Below, one piece after another: positions 1 through 7,273 of a stretch of 62,402 nt of DNA. Every line of letters begins with the position of its first letter. Position 1 is the stretch's first letter. Position numbers and translations under genes: made by a program. The stretch is from an uncultured Bacteroidales bacterium (lineage in GTDB: Bacteria > Bacteroidota > Bacteroidia > Bacteroidales > Bacteroidaceae), in assembly GCA_902770725.1 (NCBI GenBank), contig CACXUA010000010.1:1-62402 (forward strand), read 5' to 3'. The notes beneath the pieces were generated by a model. The model did not search any database. It worked only from the letters and a program-made list of their open reading frames with translations, and was not told the origin of the DNA.

Positions 1-205
1 CCTGTTGTCACATGTATTTGTCACGAACCATTTTCTAACTCGCTCATTTTGAGCCACTAATTTCAGCCGTGACAAAATGACAACTGTGACAAGCGAAATT
101 GAGAGATAAAGCATTTTTCACTTTTTCAACTTTTCACTTTTTCACCTTTAGAATCGGGGGCTTTCTTTTTACGCCCTGCCATCCTCGCTTTCGAGGTCCA
201 GGGAA
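1..205. other. Intergenic edge with inverted TTGTCAC-type motifs
   Basis: No gene is visible. Near the left end TTGTCACATG and TTTGTCACG occur on the plus strand, and at about 70-97 their inverted counterparts (CGTGACAAAATGACAACTG, GTGACAAG) follow. A short internal hairpin GCTCA-ttt-TGAGC lies at about 43-56. The arrangement is an imperfect inverted repeat of unknown role downstream of the minus-strand galactosidase gene. Confidence 0.4.
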
Positions 206-2371
206 TTACTCTTTTCTGAGCTCGATGATGTGGCTGGCGAGGTCGTTGGTCGAGGTCACTTTGATGCCGACTTTCATCAGGTAGTCGCCGGTATAGGTCT
301 TGTCGTGGCAGGGCAGCCAGCTCTGCCTGCCGGGCATGAGGCAGATTTCTTTCACGCGGTAGTTGGCGGCTGGGTCGAGGCCCTGCAGGCGCGTGTTGAG
401 GAGGCTCTCGCCGTAGCGCGGGTGAATGTCGTAGGCAAAGACGATGCTGTGGGACTTGCTGTCATCAACACGCTGAACGACACAGTGCTGACCCTCATAA
501 GGCGAGACGAGGCGGTAGAGATTGGGCGACCAGATGACGTCCCTGAGGCGCTTGTACTCCTTGATTGCCTCGCGGCAGTACTGGCGGTCGTCGGTGGAGA
601 GACCTTTCAAGCCGATGTCGAAGCCCAGTTTTCCCTGGAAGGCGACGTCAACACGGAACTTGATGCTCGCCCTTCTGTTCCATTCCGTCACGTGAGCGCA
701 CATGGCTTTGGCGGGCATGAACTGCGAGTAGCCCCATTGGATGAAGAGCCGCTCGATGGGATCTGTATTGTCGCTGCACCAGAACTCGGTGAAGTAGCGC
801 AGCCCCGTGACGTCGGAGCGTCCGCCGCCACCCGAGCACATCATCATGTAGAGGTCAGGGTACTTGGCCTGAACGCGGTCGAGCACGCGATAGAGCCCAC
901 GCACGTAATCGACATACAGGTTGCCCTGATTTTCCCCGAGGAACGGGGAATAGATGTTGGTGATGGGTGAGTTGCAGTCCCATTTCATGAAGCGTATCTC
1001 GGGATTCTCCTGCATGAGGCCATCGACGACACCAAACACGAAGTCCTGCACCTTGGGGTTGCAGAGGTCGAGCACCTGTTGGTTGCGGAAATAATAGGGC
1101 TCCCTGGAGGGCAATTGTATCAGCCAGTCGGGGTGCTTCTCGGCAAGCTCGCTCTTCGGATTGACCATCTCGGGCTCTATCCAAATGCCGAAAGCGACGC
1201 CATTTTCCTTGGCTTTCCTGACGAGATAAGGGATGCCCTTGGGCAGTTTGTCCTGCGTAACTTGCCAGTCGCCCAAGCCTGCATGGTCGTCTTTTCGCGG
1301 GTATTTGTTGCCGAACCAGCCGTCGTCGAGCAGGAAGAGGTCAACGCCGAGGTCCTTCGCCTCGCCGAAAAGTGACACGAGTTTCTCTTCGTTGAAGTCG
1401 AAATAGGTGTTCTCCCAGTTGTTGAGAAGCGTCATGCGGTCGTCCTTTGCCTTGTGGAGCTGGTGGTTCATCATCCATCGCTGGAAGCGACGACTGCCTT
1501 CGCCCGAGCCGTTTTGGCTGAGCGTAAAGAAGAAATCGGCAGTGCGGAAGACGTCGCCCTTCCGCAGAAGATAGGTGGAGGCGTCGTGGTTGATGCCGCT
1601 CACGACACGAAGGACGTGCTGATTATCGACCTCGAACGTGAAGCGGAAGTTGCCCGTCCAGCCCAACGTGCCCATCAGGACGGTGCCTTCATTCTCGCGA
1701 ACCGGACCGCCCAAGCCAACCTCGAAGAACGGCTGAGCCATGAGATTCGCTCTGGTTCCCAAGCGGCTATCGACAACTTTCTTGCCGAACTTCAGCTCCT
1801 GAACCTGCATCTGCATCTCCTTCGCCCAGTCGCTTGCGAACTCGGTCAAGTAGTAGTTGGGCGCTTCGAAATAGAGCATCGACGAAGCATAGCGGCCAAG
1901 ATGGACTTTTCCCTTCTCCTCGTGACGAATCTCAGCCCATTGCTGGATGACATCCTCCTGCGGGAAGGCCTTATAATAAAGCGTCACCTCGACCGGATAG
2001 ACCTCGTCGCGAAGCAGGATGGAAGTGAGGTCGCCCTGCTGGGAATGCTGCTGATACTTCAGGACAGACGTGGGGTTTCCGTCGGCATGACGAATCTCGA
2101 AGGTCGGCTCGTAGTAGTCCTCCGTGCCCATCACCGGATAAACCTCGAGGCCACGGATGCACGAGCTGCTCAGGCCGGCTTGCGGCATCGCGAGTTGCTT
2201 GAGGTCGGTCTGCCCGGAGAGGCGTTCCCCGAGATACGTCTGGCAAAGCCGCTTCTGCGAATTGACCTGCAGAACAAGTTGCACGTGGTCAGTCGTGATG
2301 CTGATTGTCTGAGCGGAAAGAGAGAACAGGAAAACAAGGAAATAAGAAAAAAGGAGGGTTCGCTTGGTCAT
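206..2371 (-). CDS. Secreted GH36 alpha-galactosidase
   Basis: Releases terminal alpha-linked galactose from oligosaccharides. About 721 residues, the usual size for single-chain bacterial GH36 enzymes. A signal peptide (MTKRTLLFSYFLVFLFSLSA, then Q) indicates export. The GH36 signature LLDDGWFG lies near residue 346. The nucleophile Asp is in KWDCNS near residue 463, and the acid/base Asp is in SDNTDPIERL near residue 533. I chose the ATG at 2371, not the one 33 nt upstream, because it directly precedes the signal peptide and lies about 30 nt after a -7 box. Both catalytic segments are intact. Substrate range and exact location (periplasm or surface) cannot be read from sequence; no SusC/D pair is adjacent. 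Confidence 0.93.
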   Translation of the reverse strand: MTKRTLLFSYFLVFLFSLSAQTISITTDHVQLVLQVNSQKRLCQTYLGERLSGQTDLKQLAMPQAGLSSSCIRGLEVYPVMGTEDYYEPTFEIRHADGNPTSVLKYQQHSQQGDLTSILLRDEVYPVEVTLYYKAFPQEDVIQQWAEIRHEEKGKVHLGRYASSMLYFEAPNYYLTEFASDWAKEMQMQVQELKFGKKVVDSRLGTRANLMAQPFFEVGLGGPVRENEGTVLMGTLGWTGNFRFTFEVDNQHVLRVVSGINHDASTYLLRKGDVFRTADFFFTLSQNGSGEGSRRFQRWMMNHQLHKAKDDRMTLLNNWENTYFDFNEEKLVSLFGEAKDLGVDLFLLDDGWFGNKYPRKDDHAGLGDWQVTQDKLPKGIPYLVRKAKENGVAFGIWIEPEMVNPKSELAEKHPDWLIQLPSREPYYFRNQQVLDLCNPKVQDFVFGVVDGLMQENPEIRFMKWDCNSPITNIYSPFLGENQGNLYVDYVRGLYRVLDRVQAKYPDLYMMMCSGGGGRSDVTGLRYFTEFWCSDNTDPIERLFIQWGYSQFMPAKAMCAHVTEWNRRASIKFRVDVAFQGKLGFDIGLKGLSTDDRQYCREAIKEYKRLRDVIWSPNLYRLVSPYEGQHCVVQRVDDSKSHSIVFAYDIHPRYGESLLNTRLQGLDPAANYRVKEICLMPGRQSWLPCHDKTYTGDYLMKVGIKVTSTNDLASHIIELRKE

Positions 2372-2401
2372 GATTTGCTTGTGAATTTGTTGTTTCTGTT
2401 G

Positions 2402-2409
2402 CAAAGATA
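2402..2409 (-). promoter_or_regulatory. -7 box for the galactosidase gene
   Basis: TATCTTTG on the minus strand matches the Bacteroidetes -7 consensus TAnnTTTG and lies about 30 nt upstream of the chosen start. Confidence 0.7.
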
Positions 2410-2420
2410 CAAAAATCTCT

Positions 2421-2446
2421 AAACTCTAAACTCTAAACTCTAAACT
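2421..2446. repeat. 7-bp tandem repeat (AAACTCT x3.7)
   Basis: Three perfect AAACTCT units plus AAACT between two divergent promoters. The array ends 7 bp before the plus-strand -7 box at 2454. Member of the 7-bp family also seen at 4478, 7219, 12083, 27412, 54445, 57187 and 61041. Confidence 0.9.
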
Positions 2447-2453
2447 TTTTTCG

Positions 2454-2461
2454 TACCTTTG
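2454..2461 (+). promoter_or_regulatory. -7 box (TACCTTTG)
   Basis: TACCTTTG followed by GCGGC, 21 nt before the ATG at 2483. It probably drives the small secreted protein and the acyltransferase. Confidence 0.7.
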
Positions 2462-2482
2462 CGGCAAATAAAGATTGTTTTT

Positions 2483-2740
2483 ATGAAGCAGTATCTCTAC
2501 ACGCTTGCAGCATTCTTGCTGATAACCATAAGCGCGAAGGCACAGAAATTGACTGTCGTGGATAGCGACGGCAACGGCATCCACCTGGACGCAAAAGACT
2601 TTAAGGAAAAGAAGAAGGAACTGAAGAAAAAGTATGTGACACTCATGAATCTCGACGCTCTCGAAGCGTATGCCACATCGCATCACATTCCCGCCTTGAC
2701 GCCCACAATGCGTCACGCCATCGAAGGACTGAAGAAGTAA
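2483..2740 (+). CDS. Small secreted protein of unknown function
   Basis: An 85-residue protein with a clear N-terminal signal peptide (MKQYLYTLAAFLLITISAKA, then Q), so it is probably exported and begins with Gln. The mature part is about 65 residues, rich in Lys and Asp/Glu, with a run KEKKKELKKKY in the middle. No family was recognised. The start at 2483 is preferred to the in-frame ATG-like codon at 2459, because 2459 lies inside the -7 promoter box. It ends 13 nt before the acyltransferase gene, so the two are probably co-transcribed. Confidence 0.7.
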   Translation: MKQYLYTLAAFLLITISAKAQKLTVVDSDGNGIHLDAKDFKEKKKELKKKYVTLMNLDALEAYATSHHIPALTPTMRHAIEGLKK

Positions 2741-2753
2741 AAGCAAAGAACCT

Positions 2754-3680
2754 ATGTCACGAATCAAAGAACTCGACTTTCTGAAGGGCGTTCTGATACT
2801 GCTCGTCATCAGTTTCCACCTGGTGTGGTTCGAGCAGCTGCACCCCGACATCAAGCAGGTGGTGTACTGTTTCCACATGCCTGGCTTCCTGCTCATCTCG
2901 GGTTACCTGATGAACATCAGCAAGGAGCCTCGCCAATTCCTGCGAACCCTCTTGTGGCTGGCGGTTCCGTATGTCGTTATGGAGAGCGGATACATATACA
3001 TGGCGTCAATTCTTCCCATAAATGAACACATCGCCCAGCTCACGCCTTGGGTCTATCTCAAGCACCTTTTCCTGCATCCTCTCGGCCCGTATTGGTACTT
3101 GCATGCAATCATCCTTTGCGGAGCCACGTACTATTATATATATAATAATGTAGAACGAGGGATGGCGACGCGTTTCATCCTGATTGGCATAGCGTATTAT
3201 GTTTTTGCTCACGGCTTTGGAATCCTGACGTTTTCCTCAGCCCTGTACTTCCTGGCAGGCGCCATGCTTCGCCAGAGCGGCATAAACTTCGTGGCATTTT
3301 TCCTGCCCTCGAGGCTTTCCGTCATAGTCTTCGCCCTGCTGGCCTGCTTCTCAGACAGCCCCACGCAAGCCAGCCTGAACGGCGTCTTGATTGCCTATTT
3401 CGCCATCTCCTCCCTGCTGTCGCTCTACACTATTACTCCCCCTAAAGGGGTCATGGGGGGGCGTTTCTTAGGCCGCAACAGTCTTCCCCTGTACGTCTTC
3501 TCGCCCATCTTTACCGTTCTTTGCAAGCAACTCGTCCCCTACCTCAAGTTCGATCCGACGGGATTGCTCTTCCTGGTGGTCTCCCTGACGTTTTGCGTGA
3601 CGGGAAGCCTCTTGATTGCTTGGCTGATGGGCCTCGTCGGAATAAGCAAATATTTCTTTGGCAGACGGGCTCTCAACTGA
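2754..3680 (+). CDS. Acyltransferase family 3 membrane protein
   Basis: A 308-residue multi-pass inner-membrane protein. The opening (RIKELDFLKGVLILLVISFH) is the usual N-terminus of acyltransferase-3 proteins, with an Arg...Asp...Lys-Gly pattern and a His at the end of helix 1. About ten hydrophobic segments follow. The family transfers acyl groups to surface glycans or lipids; the acceptor here is unknown. Residues near 230 (TPPKGVMGG) are encoded by a CCCCCTAAAGGGG-type repeat that is otherwise found between genes, so this cytoplasmic or periplasmic loop probably gained a repeat insertion in frame. Follows the small secreted protein by 13 nt. Confidence 0.82.
   Translation: MSRIKELDFLKGVLILLVISFHLVWFEQLHPDIKQVVYCFHMPGFLLISGYLMNISKEPRQFLRTLLWLAVPYVVMESGYIYMASILPINEHIAQLTPWVYLKHLFLHPLGPYWYLHAIILCGATYYYIYNNVERGMATRFILIGIAYYVFAHGFGILTFSSALYFLAGAMLRQSGINFVAFFLPSRLSVIVFALLACFSDSPTQASLNGVLIAYFAISSLLSLYTITPPKGVMGGRFLGRNSLPLYVFSPIFTVLCKQLVPYLKFDPTGLLFLVVSLTFCVTGSLLIAWLMGLVGISKYFFGRRALN
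3436..3462. repeat. CCCCCTAAAGGGG palindromic repeat inside a CDS
   Basis: CTCCCCCTAAAGGGG followed by TCATGGGGGG. The same kind of element occurs at 25559, 25624, 58726 and 60095, and in shorter form at 6703. Here it lies in frame in the acyltransferase gene. Confidence 0.75.
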
Positions 3681-3839
3681 CATTCTGTCCACGTTTGTCC
3701 TCCTTTGTCCACAATGTTGCCACATTTTCTGCTGGCACGGAACTTGTTCCTCTTGTTAGTGAAAGCTGAAGCGAAAGCAGAGGCAACTAAGAAGAAAACA
3801 AATTTATTAACTTTAAAACTAAAATAGGAGGACATGATT

Positions 3840-4265
3840 ATGTTACCAGTAATGTTTAGAAACAATTGGATGCCAACGTTGTTCGAAGATTTCCTGAACA
3901 CTGATCTTATGCCTCGAACTGGCAGCACAGCTCCGGCAGTCAACGTAAAAGAGAGCGAAACCGCTTACACGATGGAGCTCGCAGCACCTGGAATCAAGAA
4001 GGATTACTGCCGTGTGAACATCAATGAGGACGGCAATCTGGCCATCGCCATTGAGAACAAGTGCGAACACAAGCACGAGGACAAGAAGCATCACTACTTG
4101 AGGCGCGAGTTCTCGTACAGCAACTACGAACAGAACTACACACTTCCCGACGACGTCGAACGCGACAAGATTTCCGCTAAGGTTGAGGACGGCATCCTGA
4201 CCATCACGATGCCTAAGATGGCGAAGGAAGAGAAGAAACTCAGCAAGGCTATCGAAGTCTGCTAA
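3840..4265 (+). CDS. Hsp20/alpha-crystallin small heat-shock protein
   Basis: A 141-residue ATP-independent holdase chaperone of the cytoplasm. The alpha-crystallin domain spans about residues 35-130, with the typical AAPGIKKDYCRVNI start and a C-terminal strand GILTITMPK near residue 125. The family's IXI-like tail is not obvious. I chose the ATG at 3840 over 3834 because the AGGAGG at 3826-3831 is then 8 nt away rather than 2, and because homologues begin MLPV. The gene is single, with a long AT-rich leader and a strong terminator, as expected for a separately regulated stress gene. Confidence 0.93.
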   Translation: MLPVMFRNNWMPTLFEDFLNTDLMPRTGSTAPAVNVKESETAYTMELAAPGIKKDYCRVNINEDGNLAIAIENKCEHKHEDKKHHYLRREFSYSNYEQNYTLPDDVERDKISAKVEDGILTITMPKMAKEEKKLSKAIEVC

Positions 4266-4289
4266 CGCGGCAAGGCATTCAGTCCGACA

Positions 4290-4322
4290 GGGCAGCATCC
4301 GTCAAGGATGTTGCCCTTTTTT
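4290..4322 (+). terminator. Rho-independent terminator after hsp20
   Basis: GGGCAGCATCC / GGATGTTGCCC form an 11-bp stem (one G-U) around a GTCAA loop, followed by six T. Confidence 0.92.
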
Positions 4323-4350
4323 GTTGCCCAACTTGACAGGTTAAATTCGT

Positions 4351-4461
4351 TGCATGTACATGTATGTGCAATTGCATATACATGTACGTGCAATTGCACA
4401 TACATGTACCTGCAATAAACCCAGCACGCCAAGTCGTGCGACCCGGGTTGTTAAGTAATGC
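4351..4461. repeat. 22-bp phased array, TGCA/ACATGT type plus two common-type units
   Basis: Three 22-bp units at 4351-4372, 4373-4394 and 4395-4416, each close to a palindrome (TTGCA...TACATGTA...TGCAA). They are followed by two units of the common 22-bp family (4418-4439, with CAGCACGCCAAGT, and 4440-4461). The array fills most of the intergenic space between the hsp20 terminator and the radical SAM promoter. Confidence 0.85.
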
Positions 4462-4477
4462 TAAGAAGCAGGAAAAA

Positions 4478-4501
4478 ATTCTTCATTCTTCATTCTTCAT
4501 T
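4478..4501. repeat. 7-bp tandem repeat (ATTCTTC x3)
   Basis: Three ATTCTTC units plus ATT, ending 7 bp before the -7 box at 4508. Confidence 0.88.
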
Positions 4502-4507
4502 TTTTTG

Positions 4508-4515
4508 TATCTTTG
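4508..4515 (+). promoter_or_regulatory. Distal -7 box for the radical SAM gene
   Basis: TATCTTTG preceded by a T run. It would give a leader of roughly 85-90 nt. Confidence 0.6.
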
Positions 4516-4595
4516 ACCTTCGGTCGAAATTACTTCCGTTCGGAAACAAAAAGAAAAAATTATGATTTTTCTTTTGTATTTCGCTCACTTAATCG

Positions 4596-4603
4596 TAACT
4601 TTG
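4596..4603 (+). promoter_or_regulatory. Proximal -7 box, 4 nt before the radical SAM start
   Basis: TAACTTTG ends 4 nt before the ATG at 4608. A transcript from here would be leaderless or nearly so. Confidence 0.55.
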
Positions 4604-4607
4604 CGAC

Positions 4608-5693
4608 ATGAAAGGCGAGAAGCTTGGCATAAGACGAGCCATTGCGCTCGAGGCTTCGAGGCTCCTCAACAAGAGTCTCAGGCAGGAACATCCGCTCCGG
4701 CAACTGTTCTGGGAGAGCACCGTACGCTGCAACATCCATTGCCGCCACTGCGGAAGCGACTGTCGGCAGGCTGCCACAGTACCCGATATGCCTCGCGAAG
4801 ACTTCTTCCGCGTGCTGGACAACATTGCCGCGAAACGCAATCCGGGCGAGGTTTTCGTCATTCTCGGCGGCGGAGAACCGCTGGTGAGGGAGGATGTTGT
4901 GGAGTGTGCCCAAGGCATTTCGACACGCGGTTTCCCATGGGGAATGGTGACGAACGGACTCTATCTCACGCCCGAACTCCTTCAGAAACTGAAGGATGCA
5001 GGCCTCTGCTCCGTGACAATCAGCCTCGACGGACTGGAAGAGCAGCACACCTGGCTGCGTCGCCATCCCGACTGCTTCCGCATGGCAAGCCAGGCAATCG
5101 ACATGGTAGTGCGCGACCCGTCGCTCGTCTATGACGTGATGACTGTGGTGCATCAGCACAACTACGACACCCTGCCCGAGCTCAAGGCGTTCCTCATCGA
5201 CAAAGGCGTCACGGATTGGCGACTCGCCACCATCTTTCCTGTCGGTCGCGCGGCACAGGACAAGGAACTGCAACTCACGGGGGAACAACTCCGCGGGCTG
5301 CTCGACTTCATCCGCGAGACACGTCAGGAGGGGCAGATTCGTGCGTCGTATGGCTGCGAAGGCTTCCTCGGGCCGTACGAAGGAGACGTTCGCGACTGGA
5401 TGTTTCGCTGCGTGGCTGGGGTCACGGTGGCTTCCGTCCTGGTCGATGGAGGCATCAGTGCCTGCACGAGTATCAGGCATAATTACCGTCAGGGCAACAT
5501 CTACGAAGACGACTTCATGGATGTTTGGAAACATCGCTTCCAGCCTCATCGCAACCATCAGTGGATGAAAACGGACGACTGCAAAGGCTGCCGCTACTGG
5601 CGCTACTGCGAAGGCGGCGGCATGCATCTGCGCGACGACGACGGCAAGCTGTTGCTCTGCCACATGCTTAAAATGGGAAAAAAATGGAAGTAA
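4608..5693 (+). CDS. Radical SAM/SPASM enzyme of an rSAM/lipoprotein system
   Basis: A 361-residue enzyme that should use S-adenosylmethionine and iron-sulfur clusters to modify a peptide or protein. The SAM-cluster motif CNIHCRHC gives Cys41, Cys45 and Cys48. A glycine-rich GGGEPL segment follows at about residue 86. The C-terminal third carries the seven cysteines of a SPASM domain (YGCEGF, RCVAG, SACTS, CKGC, RYCEGG, LLCHM), which bind auxiliary clusters. The next gene, 150 nt downstream, is a tiny lipoprotein with repeated LYGxPP motifs. From memory this pairing is a recognised Bacteroidetes arrangement called rSAM/lipoprotein system; the chemistry is not known to me. The ATG at 4608 sits almost on a -7 box. 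Confidence 0.85.
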   Translation: MKGEKLGIRRAIALEASRLLNKSLRQEHPLRQLFWESTVRCNIHCRHCGSDCRQAATVPDMPREDFFRVLDNIAAKRNPGEVFVILGGGEPLVREDVVECAQGISTRGFPWGMVTNGLYLTPELLQKLKDAGLCSVTISLDGLEEQHTWLRRHPDCFRMASQAIDMVVRDPSLVYDVMTVVHQHNYDTLPELKAFLIDKGVTDWRLATIFPVGRAAQDKELQLTGEQLRGLLDFIRETRQEGQIRASYGCEGFLGPYEGDVRDWMFRCVAGVTVASVLVDGGISACTSIRHNYRQGNIYEDDFMDVWKHRFQPHRNHQWMKTDDCKGCRYWRYCEGGGMHLRDDDGKLLLCHMLKMGKKWK

Positions 5694-5694
5694 A

Positions 5695-5830
5695 ATAGGG
5701 AGTAAAGCCAGCAAGCTGGCTGGAAGTAAAATTGGACAATACCTTATATGGCGAATAACACTATCGTCCGCTTTAACTTCCACGAGCAAAGCGAGTTAAC
5801 TTCCACTTTAACTACCCTTTTTACTTCATA
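5695..5830. repeat. GGAAGT-type intergenic repeat segments
   Basis: The gap holds GGGAGTAAAGCC, GGCTGGAAGTAAAATTGGAC and then the inverted form CTTCCACGAGCAAAGCGAG followed by TTAACTTCC. The complement of the last element (GGAAGTTAACTCGC...GCTCGTGGAAG) recurs almost unchanged at about 62282-62310. Confidence 0.65.
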
Positions 5831-5843
5831 AATAATAAGAACT

Positions 5844-6089
5844 ATGGCAAAGAAAATTCGTTCATTCTGGCGGTTGATGCTGGGTTCGCTCATCACCTTG
5901 TTGGGCTTCGCAGCATGCAAGACGACCAAGAAAGTGCTGAAGGAAGACGACATTGAGGAGCTCTACGGACCTCCTCCAGGCGTCGTAGATAGGCAAACTC
6001 CCATTGATAGAGTGAGGGTTCTCTATGGAGGACCTCCCATTAAGGTTGAGAAAGTTCAGAAAGTAGACCCGCCTACTTCACTCGAATAA
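5844..6089 (+). CDS. Small lipoprotein partnered with the radical SAM enzyme
   Basis: An 81-residue predicted lipoprotein. Residues 1-24 are a basic then hydrophobic signal ending GFAA before Cys25, the likely lipidated residue. The mature part is only about 57 residues and contains two similar segments, ELYGPPPGVVDRQTP and VLYGGPPIKVEK, that is a repeated [EV]LYGxPP motif. No promoter box is evident in the gap behind the radical SAM gene, so the pair is probably one transcript. By analogy with rSAM/lipoprotein pairs the LYGxPP repeats are the likely modification target; this is inference. There are no cysteines after Cys25, so thioether cross-linking through Cys is unlikely. Confidence 0.75.
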   Translation: MAKKIRSFWRLMLGSLITLLGFAACKTTKKVLKEDDIEELYGPPPGVVDRQTPIDRVRVLYGGPPIKVEKVQKVDPPTSLE

Positions 6090-6747
6090 TAGTGAGTCCG
6101 TCGCGAAGCGGCAGGATGACTTTCTCGACGCGACTGTCCGAGGCAACCATCTCATTGAAGGCCTGAACGCCTTTCGTCTGCAAGTCGCTATCCCTTGGCT
6201 GCTCCAAAACATGCCCATACCACAGGGTATTGTCGGCCACAATAAAGCCTCCGGGATTCATCAAGGGCAGCAGCATCTCGTAATATGCCACGTACTCCCG
6301 CTTGTCGGCATCAATAAAAGCGAAGTCCCAACGCTGCTGCATCTGCGGAACAAGCTGCAGGGCATCGCCGATATGGAGGTGAATCTTGTCCCGATAGGCA
6401 CTCCCCTCGAACCATTTCCGCAGGAAGTCCTCGTTCTCGTCGAACACCTCGAAGGTATGAATCTCTGCCCCTTCCTGCAGACCCTCCGCCATACATAAAG
6501 TAGCATAGCCGCTGAAAGTGCCCAATTCGAGCACCTTCAGCGGCTTTGCCATCTCGACGAGCATCTTCAGCACACGTCCCTGAAGATGTCCGCTCGCCAT
6601 TTGCCCGTACGAAAGACGCAATTGTGTATCGCGCCAGAGGGCATGGAGATAATCTCCCTCAGCATCGATGTGCTGAAGGATATACTCGTCGAGCGATTCA
6701 TTGTCCCCTTTTGGGGGAAGTTCATTCTGCTTTGTCGCGATCTGCAT
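6073..6747 (-). CDS. Class I SAM-dependent O-methyltransferase
   Basis: A 224-residue cytosolic methyltransferase of the catechol/caffeoyl-CoA O-methyltransferase type. The SAM-binding motif VLELGTFSGYATLCMAEGL lies near residue 75, the acidic FEVFDENE loop near 100, and FIDADKREYVAYYEMLLPLMNPGG near 145-168, with the Asp used for metal binding in this family. Bacterial relatives act on small phenols or on tRNA 5-hydroxyuridine (TrmR); sequence alone does not decide. It overlaps the 3' end of aroQ by 26 nt and is therefore in the aroQ operon. It converges on the small lipoprotein gene with a 17-nt overlap at the 3' ends. Confidence 0.85.
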   Translation of the reverse strand: MQIATKQNELPPKGDNESLDEYILQHIDAEGDYLHALWRDTQLRLSYGQMASGHLQGRVLKMLVEMAKPLKVLELGTFSGYATLCMAEGLQEGAEIHTFEVFDENEDFLRKWFEGSAYRDKIHLHIGDALQLVPQMQQRWDFAFIDADKREYVAYYEMLLPLMNPGGFIVADNTLWYGHVLEQPRDSDLQTKGVQAFNEMVASDSRVEKVILPLRDGLTIIRVK

Positions 6748-7162
6748 TGTCTATCAATGCTTCGATGGCAAGGCGGTAGCTGTCGAGACCAAAGCCGCCC
6801 ACGAAGCCCACACAACCCGGGCTGATGATGCTGCGACGGCGGAACTCTTCACGCTGATAGACGTTGCTGATATGCACTTCGACTGTAGGTGTGCTCACAC
6901 TTCTCAGGGCATCGAGGATGGCGATGCTAGTGTGAGTGTATGCTCCAGCATTGAGGACGTTGCCATCTCGGTCGAAGCCTACCTCGTGAATCATGTTGAT
7001 GATCTCGCCTTCCAGATTGCTTTGGAAGTAGTCGATACGTACTTTGGGGAAGCGTGCACGCAGTTCCTTCAGGTAGTCTTCCCAAGCGCGCTTGCCGTAA
7101 ATCTCAGGTTCGCGAATGCCCAAAAGGTTAAGATTTGGGCCATTAATAATTTGGATTCTCAT
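6722..7162 (-). CDS. aroQ: Type II 3-dehydroquinate dehydratase
   Basis: Converts 3-dehydroquinate to 3-dehydroshikimate in the shikimate pathway. At 146 residues it is the normal length for the dodecameric type II enzyme. The N-terminus carries NGPNLNLLG with the catalytic Tyr22 (EIYG). NAGAYTHTSIAI lies near residue 77, EVHISN near 101 and the Arg-rich REEFRRRS near 112, all signatures of the family. First gene of a two-gene minus-strand operon with the O-methyltransferase. A second pathway gene, aroA, is at 22940. Confidence 0.96.
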   Translation of the reverse strand: MRIQIINGPNLNLLGIREPEIYGKRAWEDYLKELRARFPKVRIDYFQSNLEGEIINMIHEVGFDRDGNVLNAGAYTHTSIAILDALRSVSTPTVEVHISNVYQREEFRRRSIISPGCVGFVGGFGLDSYRLAIEALIDNADRDKAE

Positions 7163-7172
7163 AATAAAACTG

Positions 7173-7180
7173 TATCTTTG
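7173..7180 (+). promoter_or_regulatory. Possible -7 box for xerD
   Basis: TATCTTTG on the plus strand, 93 nt before xerD. It lies inside the likely leader of the minus-strand aroQ transcript, so the two promoters face each other. Confidence 0.5.
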
Positions 7181-7206
7181 TAGTCGAAAAGCGTTAGTTT
7201 CTGCTA

Positions 7207-7214
7207 CAAAGGTA
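7207..7214 (-). promoter_or_regulatory. -7 box for aroQ
   Basis: TACCTTTG on the minus strand about 45 nt upstream of the aroQ start. Confidence 0.65.
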
Positions 7215-7218
7215 ATAA

Positions 7219-7250
7219 AAAGATTAAAAATTAAAGATTAAAGATTAAAG
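7219..7250. repeat. 7-bp tandem repeat (AAAGATT x4)
   Basis: Four units AAAGATT / AAAAATT / AAAGATT / AAAGATT plus AAAG, just upstream of the aroQ -7 box. Confidence 0.88.
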
Positions 7251-7273
7251 TTTTTTTCCTTTAACGACGAAAA

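Noticed and set aside
1454..2422. 322-residue plus-strand ORF over the galactosidase gene
   Set aside because: Shadow of the GH36 gene, whose catalytic motifs are on the minus strand.
4351..4461. CRISPR-like array
   Set aside because: Units are contiguous with no spacers, differ from each other, and no cas gene is near; the same holds for all 22-bp arrays.
4560..5789. 409-residue ORF antisense to the radical SAM gene
   Set aside because: The plus-strand gene has clear SAM and SPASM cysteines; the antisense frame has no recognisable domain.
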